A stretch of 13,366 bases of DNA from positions 1 to 13,366 of the forward strand of contig DBXD01000080.1 of NCBI GenBank assembly GCA_002309425.1. The letters run 5' to 3'. Made by a program: the position numbers and the translations under genes. This DNA comes from Cyanobacteria bacterium UBA1221 (GTDB lineage Bacteria; Cyanobacteriota; Vampirovibrionia; Gastranaerophilales; Gastranaerophilaceae). Below, piece by piece: positions 6,518 through 12,771 of this stretch (position 1 is its first letter; every line of letters starts with the position of its first letter). The notes beneath the pieces are model-generated. The model made no database searches, had not been told where the DNA came from, and saw only the letters and a program-made list of their open reading frames with translations.

Positions 6518-7319
6518 AATTAAAATCCAATGTCCCGCAAAAATTAATTTAACTCTAAAAGTCACAGGCAGACGGGCTGACGGATTTCATGACATTGAAA
6601 GCATTATGCAGACAATCAGCCTGTACGACTACCTGAATATCTCAGCAGAACCCGCGGACTCATTTAAAATTAACCTGTCAGGTAACTCAGATGAAATACC
6701 GTATGATGAAACAAATCTGGTTTATAAGGCAGCAAAACTGTTTTTTTATAATATCCATTCATTTATGGATTATGAAATTAATATAAATATAGAAAAGAAC
6801 ATTCCGATTGCGGCTGGTCTTGCCGGCGGGAGTACGGACGGAGCAGGAACTTTATACGGATTAAACAAACTGCTTAATGAACCTTTAACCAAAGAACAAT
6901 TACACAAACTTTGTGCGGAATTAGGTTCTGATTTAAACGTATGTCTTGAAGGAGGAACGCTTCTTGCAAAAGGCAGAGGAGAAATTATTGAGCCTGTTGA
7001 ATACAAAGAGCAGACAGTATCTCTTATCAAACCAAATAATCTCGGGATTAGTGCAAAAGAAGCATATACAAAGTTTTCAAACAAACTTGCGCTCGGCGGG
7101 GAAGGAAGAAGTGACTTCGTAAACGATTTGGAGTGGGCAATAATAGTCGATTATCCGCAATTGCAAACAATAAAAAAACTATACCCTAAATCAGTAATGT
7201 CCGGATCAGGCTCGACGTATTATATTTTAGGAGACACTTTTAATCCTATCAGCGCTTATCAAATATTTAATAATCTGAAAACAATCCCCCACGGCGTGAG
7301 GGAAGTCCTTTTTTGTTAA
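6510..7319 (+). CDS. ispE: 4-diphosphocytidyl-2-C-methyl-D-erythritol kinase
   Basis: Phosphorylates the 2-hydroxyl of CDP-methylerythritol with ATP in the MEP (non-mevalonate) isoprenoid pathway, in the cytoplasm. It belongs to the GHMP kinase family; 269 aa is slightly shorter than the E. coli enzyme. PAKINL at residues 9-14 carries the conserved Lys (11), DGFHDIESIM is at 24-33, the glycine-rich ATP loop PIAAGLAGGSTDGAG is at 99-113, and GSDLNVCLEGGT at 139-150 carries the catalytic Asp (141). SGSGST at 231-236 is the C-terminal GHMP motif. GGAGG lies nine bases before the ATG, within the end of ksgA, so the genes are translationally coupled. The ksgA-ispE order is common in cyanobacteria and Firmicutes. 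A terminator-like hairpin lies within its last codons. Confidence 0.96.
   Translation: MPEIKIQCPAKINLTLKVTGRRADGFHDIESIMQTISLYDYLNISAEPADSFKINLSGNSDEIPYDETNLVYKAAKLFFYNIHSFMDYEININIEKNIPIAAGLAGGSTDGAGTLYGLNKLLNEPLTKEQLHKLCAELGSDLNVCLEGGTLLAKGRGEIIEPVEYKEQTVSLIKPNNLGISAKEAYTKFSNKLALGGEGRSDFVNDLEWAIIVDYPQLQTIKKLYPKSVMSGSGSTYYILGDTFNPISAYQIFNNLKTIPHGVREVLFC
7286..7314 (+). terminator. Possible terminator inside the end of ispE
   Basis: CCCCCAC (7286-7292) pairs with GTGAGGG (7296-7302) around a three-base loop, with one C/A mismatch. Six bases later comes a run of six T (7309-7314). The gap before the T-run and the mismatch make it weaker than a canonical terminator. It would end the ksgA-ispE message at the ispE stop codon. 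Confidence 0.35.
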
Positions 7320-7378
7320 AAAATGTAACAATATTGCAAGACTGTTAGCAATTAAACCTTTTAGGGAATTTATATAAG

Positions 7379-7397
7379 TATAATATTTAAAATATTA
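7379..7397 (+). promoter_or_regulatory. -10 element overlapping an inverted repeat, before the 7416 gene
   Basis: TATAAT at 7379-7384 is a perfect -10 hexamer 31 bases before the ATG at 7416; no good -35 was found. It overlaps the perfect 17-bp inverted repeat TAATATTT-A-AAATATTA (7381-7397), which also covers the expected transcription start. It could be a repressor site or simply AT-rich promoter DNA. Confidence 0.35.
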
Positions 7398-7415
7398 AAA
7401 ATGAAAGGATTTACT

Positions 7416-8432
7416 ATGAACGTTGCCTCAATTAATCTGCTGAAATTCGATAAAAAAATGAACAATCCGCAATATCAAACTAATCCGAGTTTTGGCAATA
7501 AAGAAGAAAACCCTCCCCTTATTTCTGATACAAAAGCCTCAGTACCGGCAAAAGCAGTACTTGCGCAATTAGGGAGTGGGAAAGTAAAACAAGAGTTCTT
7601 GAGTGCTGCGCAAGAAGCTGATATAGAGAAAAAATTGCGCAATACAGGAATATATACTAGGGAACATATAGCACACATTATAATGCATACAAAGCCTGAA
7701 ACAGCAAAAGCTATAGACATGTTGTTGCAAGCAAAAAATAATGACGGGTCATACAGGTTTAGGGGAAAAGGGAACACTGTTTATTCTGACCTTGGTTATA
7801 TTATGCGCGGGTTGTATACAAGTGAAATAAAAAACCCTATGGATTATTTAGAACTTCTAATTGATGCAAAAAATAATAATAATGAATACCGATTTGAAGC
7901 AAAAGAAATTGCTGAAATAATTTCTTCTCTGAGCGAGGATAATGTTGACTTATTTAATCGCATTTTTAATATGAAAAATTCCGATAATACAACATATAGA
8001 TTCGATAATAAGGCGGATTCTTATTCAGATATAGGAGAAATTTTAAATGCTACAAATCTTTATGATAAAGACGGAGTTGAAATGCTGGTAAATGCAAAAA
8101 ATGGAGATGAATACAGATTTGATGCATTCAATATTTGTTTGATTTCTGGAGCAGGTTGTGCTAAGGATAAGCTGAATGTATTAAAGAAGTTACTTGAGGA
8201 TGTAAATTTTGATCAGTATCATATACATAGAATAATGACTAATATAAAAACTCAACAGCACATAGATAAGTTTAACAAATTGTTTGCTATATATAAATCC
8301 GGCAAACCCATAGGCGAAGCTGGTTGCATTATTCCGGCTAAGATAGCTCATGAATTAGAAGACCGTCGGCTCACTTATTATTATACTGACCAACAGATAG
8401 ACGAAGTTTATCAATCGATAATAGAATCGTAG
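7416..8432 (+). CDS. Orphan solenoid-like repeat protein with N-terminal NPSFG motif
   Basis: The start is the ATG at 7416 (338 aa), which has GAAAGGA six bases upstream; an in-frame ATG at 7401 has no such site. There is no signal peptide. Residues 1-45 are polar and Asn/Pro-rich, with Asn-Pro-Ser-Phe-Gly at 23-27. From about residue 86 the protein is built of diverged repeats of 36-45 residues. In each, a hydrophobic Ile-Ile/Leu-Met helix is followed by a second helix and then Ala-Lys-Asn, a few polar residues and Tyr-Arg-Phe. The YRF triplets are at 113-115, 158-160, 194-196 and 233-235. Two weaker units follow (about 241-270 and 272-296). This resembles an alpha-solenoid binding scaffold, but I recognise no named repeat family (not ankyrin, TPR or HEAT by eye). 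It is convergent with mnmE. Function unknown. Confidence 0.85.
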   Translation: MNVASINLLKFDKKMNNPQYQTNPSFGNKEENPPLISDTKASVPAKAVLAQLGSGKVKQEFLSAAQEADIEKKLRNTGIYTREHIAHIIMHTKPETAKAIDMLLQAKNNDGSYRFRGKGNTVYSDLGYIMRGLYTSEIKNPMDYLELLIDAKNNNNEYRFEAKEIAEIISSLSEDNVDLFNRIFNMKNSDNTTYRFDNKADSYSDIGEILNATNLYDKDGVEMLVNAKNGDEYRFDAFNICLISGAGCAKDKLNVLKKLLEDVNFDQYHIHRIMTNIKTQQHIDKFNKLFAIYKSGKPIGEAGCIIPAKIAHELEDRRLTYYYTDQQIDEVYQSIIES

Positions 8433-8470
8433 TTGTTACTGTGTATCACTTGCACAAAGCAACCTAATAT

Positions 8471-9823
8471 CTATTTCCCAATACAGAAATGCGAAAAGAT
8501 ATTGTCTAAAATCTCGTCTGTTATGACTTCACCCGTAATTTCATCCAACGCAATGAGTGCCGCCTTTACGTCAATCGAAATCAAGTCCTGTAGCTGTCCC
8601 TCTTTTGCTGCCGACAAGGCTGTTTCAAGACTTTCTTTTGCCTTATACAAGCATTCCTGCTGACGTTTGTTTGTGATAAATTCCGTATCATCGGATGAAA
8701 AATCATACGCAAGTTTTTTAATTTCCGCTTTTAATTCTTCAATACCCGCCTGATTTACTGTCGAAATTTTAACCGGATTAGTTACGAACTGCGGCAAGGT
8801 ATTTTTATACTCGGCTAAATCGGATTTATTTGCAACGGGAATATATTTTTTATCCTTTATTAATTCAAATATTGCACTATCCGCATCATCAAATTCCGAA
8901 CTTGAATCATACACAAATAATATAATATCAGCCTCCGCCGCCGACTGCTTTGAATATTCAATTCCGATACCCTCAACTCTGTCAACGGAAGAATTTTCTC
9001 TTATACCTGCCGTATCAATCAAGGTTATCGCAACATCCCAGTCTAAATTTTCTTTTATAACATCACGGGTCGTACCTGCAATATCCGTTACAATAGCTCT
9101 TTCTATATTCAGCAATGCGTTAAACAATGAGGATTTTCCGACATTCGGCTTACCAACAATCGCAACCTTTATTCCCTGCCGCAGTATATCCGAACTTTTT
9201 ACACAGGAAAGTATTTTATCAATTCTGTTCAGCGAATGTTCAAAACTTTCCGTTAAATATGAATACTCAGGTTCTGCAACATCCTCCGGAAAATCAATTC
9301 CTGCAATAATTCTTGATAACGTTTCAAAAATTTCCCCTTTAATTCCGCTAACTTCCTCACTCAAAACCCCAGAGAGATTTTTAGCTGAACACAATGCAAA
9401 ATTTCTGGTCTTTGAATGAATCAAATCCGCAACGGCTTCAGCCTGCGATAAGTCAAGTTTTTTGTTTAAAAATGCCCTTTTTGTAAACTCTCCCCTTTCA
9501 GCAAGCCTTGCTCCGTTTTTAAGAGTTAAGTCAAGAATATTCTTTACTACATTAACTCCCCCATGACAGTGAATTTCAATAACATCTTCCCCCGTATAAC
9601 TGTTTGGATTTTTGAACGGGAGAACAATTACTTCATCAACTTTATTATCACCGTCCAGAATCCAGCCGTGATAAATTTTTCCTGCCTTTAAATCTCTTTT
9701 GGAAAAAATTCTGTCTGAAATTTCAAATGCCTTATCACCGGACACTCTGATAACACCGACACCGCCGGTTCCGATTGGAGTGGCAACAGCTGAAATTGTA
9801 TCAAATTCTTCAAGTATATTCAT
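8471..9823 (-). CDS. mnmE: tRNA uridine-5-carboxymethylaminomethyl(34) synthesis GTPase MnmE
   Basis: Acts with MnmG (GidA) to install the carboxymethylaminomethyl group on wobble uridine 34 of certain tRNAs, using GTP hydrolysis and a folate one-carbon donor. The 450-aa length is typical. The N-terminal folate-binding domain (1-118) contains SYTGEDVIEIHCHGG at 75-89. The G domain, inserted in the helical domain, has P-loop GKPNVGKS at 224-231, TDIAGTTRD at 246-254 (the potassium-activated switch loop), DTAG at 270-273 and NKSD at 332-335. The protein ends in Cys-Ile-Gly-Lys (447-450), the conserved C-terminal C(I/L/V)GK. It lies 22 bp after the TPR gene. No Shine-Dalgarno sequence is seen; instead TATAAT ends six bases before the ATG. 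The assignment is secure. Confidence 0.97.
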   Translation of the reverse strand: MNILEEFDTISAVATPIGTGGVGVIRVSGDKAFEISDRIFSKRDLKAGKIYHGWILDGDNKVDEVIVLPFKNPNSYTGEDVIEIHCHGGVNVVKNILDLTLKNGARLAERGEFTKRAFLNKKLDLSQAEAVADLIHSKTRNFALCSAKNLSGVLSEEVSGIKGEIFETLSRIIAGIDFPEDVAEPEYSYLTESFEHSLNRIDKILSCVKSSDILRQGIKVAIVGKPNVGKSSLFNALLNIERAIVTDIAGTTRDVIKENLDWDVAITLIDTAGIRENSSVDRVEGIGIEYSKQSAAEADIILFVYDSSSEFDDADSAIFELIKDKKYIPVANKSDLAEYKNTLPQFVTNPVKISTVNQAGIEELKAEIKKLAYDFSSDDTEFITNKRQQECLYKAKESLETALSAAKEGQLQDLISIDVKAALIALDEITGEVITDEILDNIFSHFCIGK

Positions 9824-9829
9824 AAACTA

Positions 9830-9835
9830 ATTATA
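9830..9835 (-). promoter_or_regulatory. -10-like TATAAT directly before mnmE
   Basis: On the minus strand TATAAT is followed by TAGTTT and then the mnmE ATG. It would start a leaderless mnmE transcript separate from the TPR gene. The best -35 candidate, TTGAAG, lies 15 bp upstream within the end of the TPR gene, which is short spacing. Confidence 0.35.
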
Positions 9836-9845
9836 CATAAAAAAT

Positions 9846-11513
9846 TTACACTTCAAACAGTTTACGCAGCCTGTCCATAATATCTTCTTCATCGAGCTCT
9901 TCGGAATCCTTATTCAAATCGATTGCCATCTGATAATAATTTGCCGCATCATTTGTAAAGCCCATCTTCTGACTTGCTCTGCCAGCATTAAAGTATGCAA
10001 GGGTATAATTCGGGTCAAGATTTATTGCCTCTTCAAAGTATTCCAAAGCCTCCTCGGCATCAAGCATACCGTCAAGATAAACTATTCCAAGATTATTATG
10101 AGCAAACGCATTTTCTGGATTTAGCTCTATCGCTTTATGCAAAGATACTAATGCTTCTTCCACAAAGTCGTTTTCATACAAAGCAATTCCGGCTTTCGAA
10201 TAGCCTCTGTAATTATCGGGTTCCGCAAGAATAGCATCACAATACGATTTTATCGCCATTTCCAAATCGTATTCAGCCATATACGTATCACCAAGCGCAA
10301 TATACAAATCATAATTTGACGGATCCAAAATCAATCCCGCCTGATAAGTAGCAACAGCCGCAGGGATGTTGCCCTGCTTTTCCGCATAAATAGAACCCAG
10401 CCCCTGACAAACGATTGAGGTCCACTCATTATCTGGGTTTAAGGCTATTGCTTTTTGGTAATGTTCAATAGCATCATCATACAATTCCGCTTTGGCATAA
10501 GCAAAAGCTAAGGAATTATTGTAATACGGATTTTCGGAATCTCTTTCCAGCGCAAGTTTAAATGCACTCACCGAATTTATTTTATCTTCGCGTCTTAAAT
10601 ATAAATGCCCAAGTTCATAATATATAGCCGCCGTATCAATATCAAATTCAAGTAATTTTTCATAGCATTCAATAGTTTCTGTTGTGTTTTCTGGGAAATA
10701 GGTCTGCAAAACGGTTGCAAGCTTTACAAGCACTTCGCGATTTAGAGGATTTGATTCCAAAACCTTTCTGTAACAATCTACACACAAATCTATCTCATCA
10801 TTTTTTAAAGCCAAATCGCCGATTTTATCGTAGAAAAGCTGCGAGTGTTTTGTTCCCGTAAGAGCATGCTTATATACACCTTCTGCTTTGTCAAACAATT
10901 TAAATTTTTCAAGATAATGCCCAACCGTACTGTATGTAAATACAGAAACATCATCCTCCATTTTTTTATAAATCATCTTTAACAGAGGTCTGTCCCATGC
11001 GAGCATAAGACTGCCTGATATAAAATAGTATAAAAAGCTCACATAATCCTTAAAACTTCCGCTTTTATTATCAATTTTTTGTTTAATTGCCTGAGAAAGA
11101 ACGAGTCTGGGCCTTGCTGAATTTAATTTTCCGGACTTCACCGCTGTTTTAAACTCATCAATAGCTTCGGGATAATTGTCTGCAATCTGCATAAAATACC
11201 CTGCATACATGTGAGCATTCATATTATGCGGGGCAAGAGATACTGCAGTCTTACACTGTTCTATTGCCGCATTTATACTAATCTGACCCTGCTCCCACAT
11301 TAAACTCGCAAGTCTGTAATACGTTTCGGGAATAGACGGGTCATATTTAACCGCATCAATATAATTCTCAATAGCATCCTGCAAATCGGAATTATCTTTT
11401 CTTATAAGATATCTCTCATGGTAAATTCTTGCACGTTCCAAATAACCTTTCGCTTTTTGCGACTTTTCGCTTTCCTTAACCATAGAGGGTTGTATTAAAG
11501 TTTGTTCTGCCAT
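9846..11513 (-). CDS. Tetratricopeptide repeat (TPR) protein
   Basis: The chosen start is the ATG at 11513 (555 aa), with GGAG seven bases upstream; an in-frame ATG at 11543 lacks a site. There is no signal peptide or clear membrane helix, so a cytoplasmic scaffold is likely. TPR units of about 34 residues run through most of the protein. An N-terminal block spans roughly 44-125. A less regular hydrophobic stretch at 155-182 follows (FLYYFISGSLM near 160-170). A long array then runs from about 205 to 532. Clear units include DAIEHYQKAIALNPDN (347-362), EALVSLHKAIELNPEN (453-468) and EALEYFEEAINLDPNY (488-503). The C-terminus is an acidic helix. TPR arrays mediate protein-protein contacts; the partner is unknown. 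It may be co-transcribed with mnmE, but I infer no functional link. Confidence 0.9.
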   Translation of the reverse strand: MAEQTLIQPSMVKESEKSQKAKGYLERARIYHERYLIRKDNSDLQDAIENYIDAVKYDPSIPETYYRLASLMWEQGQISINAAIEQCKTAVSLAPHNMNAHMYAGYFMQIADNYPEAIDEFKTAVKSGKLNSARPRLVLSQAIKQKIDNKSGSFKDYVSFLYYFISGSLMLAWDRPLLKMIYKKMEDDVSVFTYSTVGHYLEKFKLFDKAEGVYKHALTGTKHSQLFYDKIGDLALKNDEIDLCVDCYRKVLESNPLNREVLVKLATVLQTYFPENTTETIECYEKLLEFDIDTAAIYYELGHLYLRREDKINSVSAFKLALERDSENPYYNNSLAFAYAKAELYDDAIEHYQKAIALNPDNEWTSIVCQGLGSIYAEKQGNIPAAVATYQAGLILDPSNYDLYIALGDTYMAEYDLEMAIKSYCDAILAEPDNYRGYSKAGIALYENDFVEEALVSLHKAIELNPENAFAHNNLGIVYLDGMLDAEEALEYFEEAINLDPNYTLAYFNAGRASQKMGFTNDAANYYQMAIDLNKDSEELDEEDIMDRLRKLFEV

Positions 11514-11546
11514 TATAGAGCTCCAATAAAAATGTCTGTACATGGA

Positions 11547-11561
11547 ATTTCGTATCGAAAT
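11547..11561. promoter_or_regulatory. Inverted repeat in the leader of the TPR gene
   Basis: ATTTCG-TAT-CGAAAT is a perfect dyad with 6-bp arms and a 3-bp spacer, 34 bases upstream of the TPR start codon. It is less AT-biased than the surrounding DNA and sits where a repressor operator would be, but I cannot name a regulator. Confidence 0.3.
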
Positions 11562-11598
11562 ATGTAATCTTTAATACAAACCCTCAAATCTCATTCAA

Positions 11599-11679
11599 AT
11601 GGAGGAGAAAAATATATCACCTATTTCCTTAATAATAATTAGTACTTGGCAAAAAATTATATTTACGCTTTTATATTAA
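11599..11679 (+). CDS. Possible 26-aa hydrophobic small ORF
   Basis: ATG at 11599 opens 26 codons ending at TAA 11677-11679: four charged or polar residues, then a largely hydrophobic stretch (ISPISLIIISTW, then KIIFTLLY). It could be a single-span membrane peptide. There is no Shine-Dalgarno sequence before the ATG; the GGAGGAG at 11601-11607 is within its own second and third codons. An AT-rich chance ORF is the more likely explanation. Confidence 0.12.
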   Translation: MEEKNISPISLIIISTWQKIIFTLLY

Positions 11680-11690
11680 TTAAGTGTAAA
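11662..11690. promoter_or_regulatory. Inverted repeat upstream of the 149-aa gene
   Basis: TTTACGCTT (11662-11670) and AAGTGTAAA (11682-11690) are inverted repeats with a single mismatch, which becomes a G-U pair in RNA, around an 11-base AT-only loop. The element ends 20 bases before the ATG at 11711. It could be an operator dyad or a leader hairpin. There is no T-run after it, so it is not a terminator. Confidence 0.35.
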
Positions 11691-11710
11691 TAACAAAAAG
11701 GTTTTTAGAT

Positions 11711-12160
11711 ATGAAAATATTTAGAATTTTTAGTTCTGCAGTCGAAAGACGAGCTTCAAGAAAAGCTGTTGAAACTATCGAGCAAAGAGAAGCTAGAATT
11801 TCTGAAAATTTCATTATGGAATTAAACCATAATAAAGATGAAAGTGAAGCTTATCGGCAAATATATCCAATGCGTGAGGCAATTGCAAATTACGCAAAAG
11901 CCCGTAAGGTAAAAATTGAGGTCTCTGAACCGGATTCGAAAAACCATCAAAACATTGCTATTAAAATTACAAACCCAAATAATCCTATTAATTATCAAGC
12001 TACAGTAAGAATGTCCGCAGATACACATCGCACATATCCCGAAACAATATTAATTGCCAATCCAAAAGCGAATAACGGAGTTTTACATGCAGAAGATAAT
12101 TTCTTACGCCACTTTTTTAGAAAAATTGAAGATATGGTCAACAAATTACAACAATCATAA
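11711..12160 (+). CDS. Small basic orphan protein, 149 aa
   Basis: No family recognised. AAGG lies about nine bases before the ATG. The first 35 residues are basic and amphipathic (MKIFRIFSSAVERRASRK at 1-18), which may be a membrane-surface or nucleic-acid binding helix rather than a signal peptide, since it lacks a hydrophobic core. Residues 40-66 look helical, and residues 67-115 look like beta strands (KVKIEV, IAIKI, YQATVRM, ETILIA). The tail (126-149) is helical. It stands alone, divergent from the TPR gene and followed by the hydrogenase-type operon, which has its own promoter. The codon pattern is AT-rich like the other orphan genes here. Function unknown. Confidence 0.75.
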   Translation: MKIFRIFSSAVERRASRKAVETIEQREARISENFIMELNHNKDESEAYRQIYPMREAIANYAKARKVKIEVSEPDSKNHQNIAIKITNPNNPINYQATVRMSADTHRTYPETILIANPKANNGVLHAEDNFLRHFFRKIEDMVNKLQQS

Positions 12161-12168
12161 ACAAAAAC

Positions 12169-12197
12169 TTGCTTTTAAAATTCTACTGTGACATAAT
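12169..12197 (+). promoter_or_regulatory. Extended -10 promoter of the nuoE/nuoF-like operon
   Basis: TTGCTT (12169-12174), a 17-bp spacer and CATAAT (12192-12197), preceded by TGA so that the extended TGn element is present. Transcription is expected near 12204, giving a leader of about 67 bases. That leader starts with a small hairpin (GGGTG 12206-12210 with CGCCC 12217-12221, one G-U pair). A short dyad CATAA-TTTCG-TTATG (12192-12206) covers the -10 and start point. Confidence 0.6.
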
Positions 12198-12270
12198 TTC
12201 GTTATGGGTGGTTATTCGCCCCAAAATTAAATTAATTAAAGATGTAGATAGTAGAATAGGAGTGTGAGAG

Positions 12271-12771
12271 ATGACAACAGACAGTCTCCACAAAGTCGAC
12301 ACATCTAAATTAGACGAAATTATCAACCAGTATGGTGGCAAAAAATCTAATTTGATTGCGATTTTGCAGAAGGTTCAGGAAGTTTACCGATACTTGCCTG
12401 AGGAAGCCATGATTTATATCGGAACAAAAATGGAGGGGCTATCCCCCGCAACAGTTTTCGGTGTTGCAACTTTCTATGCACAGTTTTCTCTTGAGCCGAA
12501 AGGAAAATATGAGATTAAAGTTTGCGACGGTACAGCATGCCACGTCAGAGGGTCAATGCCTGTTCTAAATGCAATCAGAAACAAACTTAATCTTAAAGAA
12601 GGCAAACTGACAAGCGACAACGGAATATTCTCGCTCGAAACAGTCAGCTGTTTGGGTGCCTGCGGACTTGCTCCTGTTTGTATGATAAATGAAAAAGTTT
12701 ATCCTCAAATGACCTCTGATGCAATAAGCATTGTGTTAGACACCTTAATGAAAGAGGAGGGACTGAAATAA
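12271..12771 (+). CDS. nuoE: NuoE/HydC-like [2Fe-2S] NADH-oxidoreductase subunit
   Basis: Small thioredoxin-fold iron-sulfur subunit that passes electrons to or from the FMN/NADH-binding subunit encoded next. The four [2Fe-2S] ligands are Cys85 and Cys90 (CDGTAC) and Cys127 and Cys131 (CLGAC), in the family's C-x4-C ... C-x3-C pattern. ATFYAQFSLEPKGK at 66-79 is also characteristic. The 166-aa length fits NuoE/HydC/HndA. AGGAG lies eight bases before the ATG. The stop codon overlaps the next start by one base (TAATG). Followed directly by a NuoF-like subunit that has its own N-terminal [2Fe-2S] domain, it matches the hydC-hydB order of trimeric or tetrameric electron-bifurcating [FeFe] hydrogenases better than respiratory complex I. 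An NAD-dependent formate dehydrogenase is the alternative. Confidence 0.93.
   Translation: MTTDSLHKVDTSKLDEIINQYGGKKSNLIAILQKVQEVYRYLPEEAMIYIGTKMEGLSPATVFGVATFYAQFSLEPKGKYEIKVCDGTACHVRGSMPVLNAIRNKLNLKEGKLTSDNGIFSLETVSCLGACGLAPVCMINEKVYPQMTSDAISIVLDTLMKEEGLK

Noticed and set aside
6770..7084. Minus-strand ORF of 104 codons inside ispE
   Set aside because: It lies opposite the conserved GHMP kinase motifs; it is an antisense shadow.
7475..7777. Minus-strand ORF of 100 codons inside the repeat-protein gene
   Set aside because: It is a shadow of the plus-strand gene, which has a proper RBS and internal repeats at protein level.
281..8432. CRISPR array, insertion sequence or phage island around the orphan genes
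   Set aside because: No spaced direct repeats, transposase, integrase or terminal inverted repeats were seen. The orphan genes sit singly between housekeeping genes.
8433..8470. Terminator between the repeat-protein gene and mnmE
   Set aside because: Only very short stems (TTGC/GCAA, GTG/CAC) and no T-run on either strand.
8433..8663. Plus-strand ORF of 76 codons after the repeat-protein gene
   Set aside because: It covers the conserved C-terminal part of mnmE on the other strand and has no RBS.
9995..10234. Plus-strand ORF of 79 codons inside the TPR gene
   Set aside because: It is antisense to clear TPR units and has no start signals.
11513..11543. Upstream ATG at 11543 as the start of the TPR protein
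   Set aside because: No Shine-Dalgarno sequence, whereas the ATG at 11513 has GGAG at good spacing. The extra ten residues would also run close to the inverted repeat.
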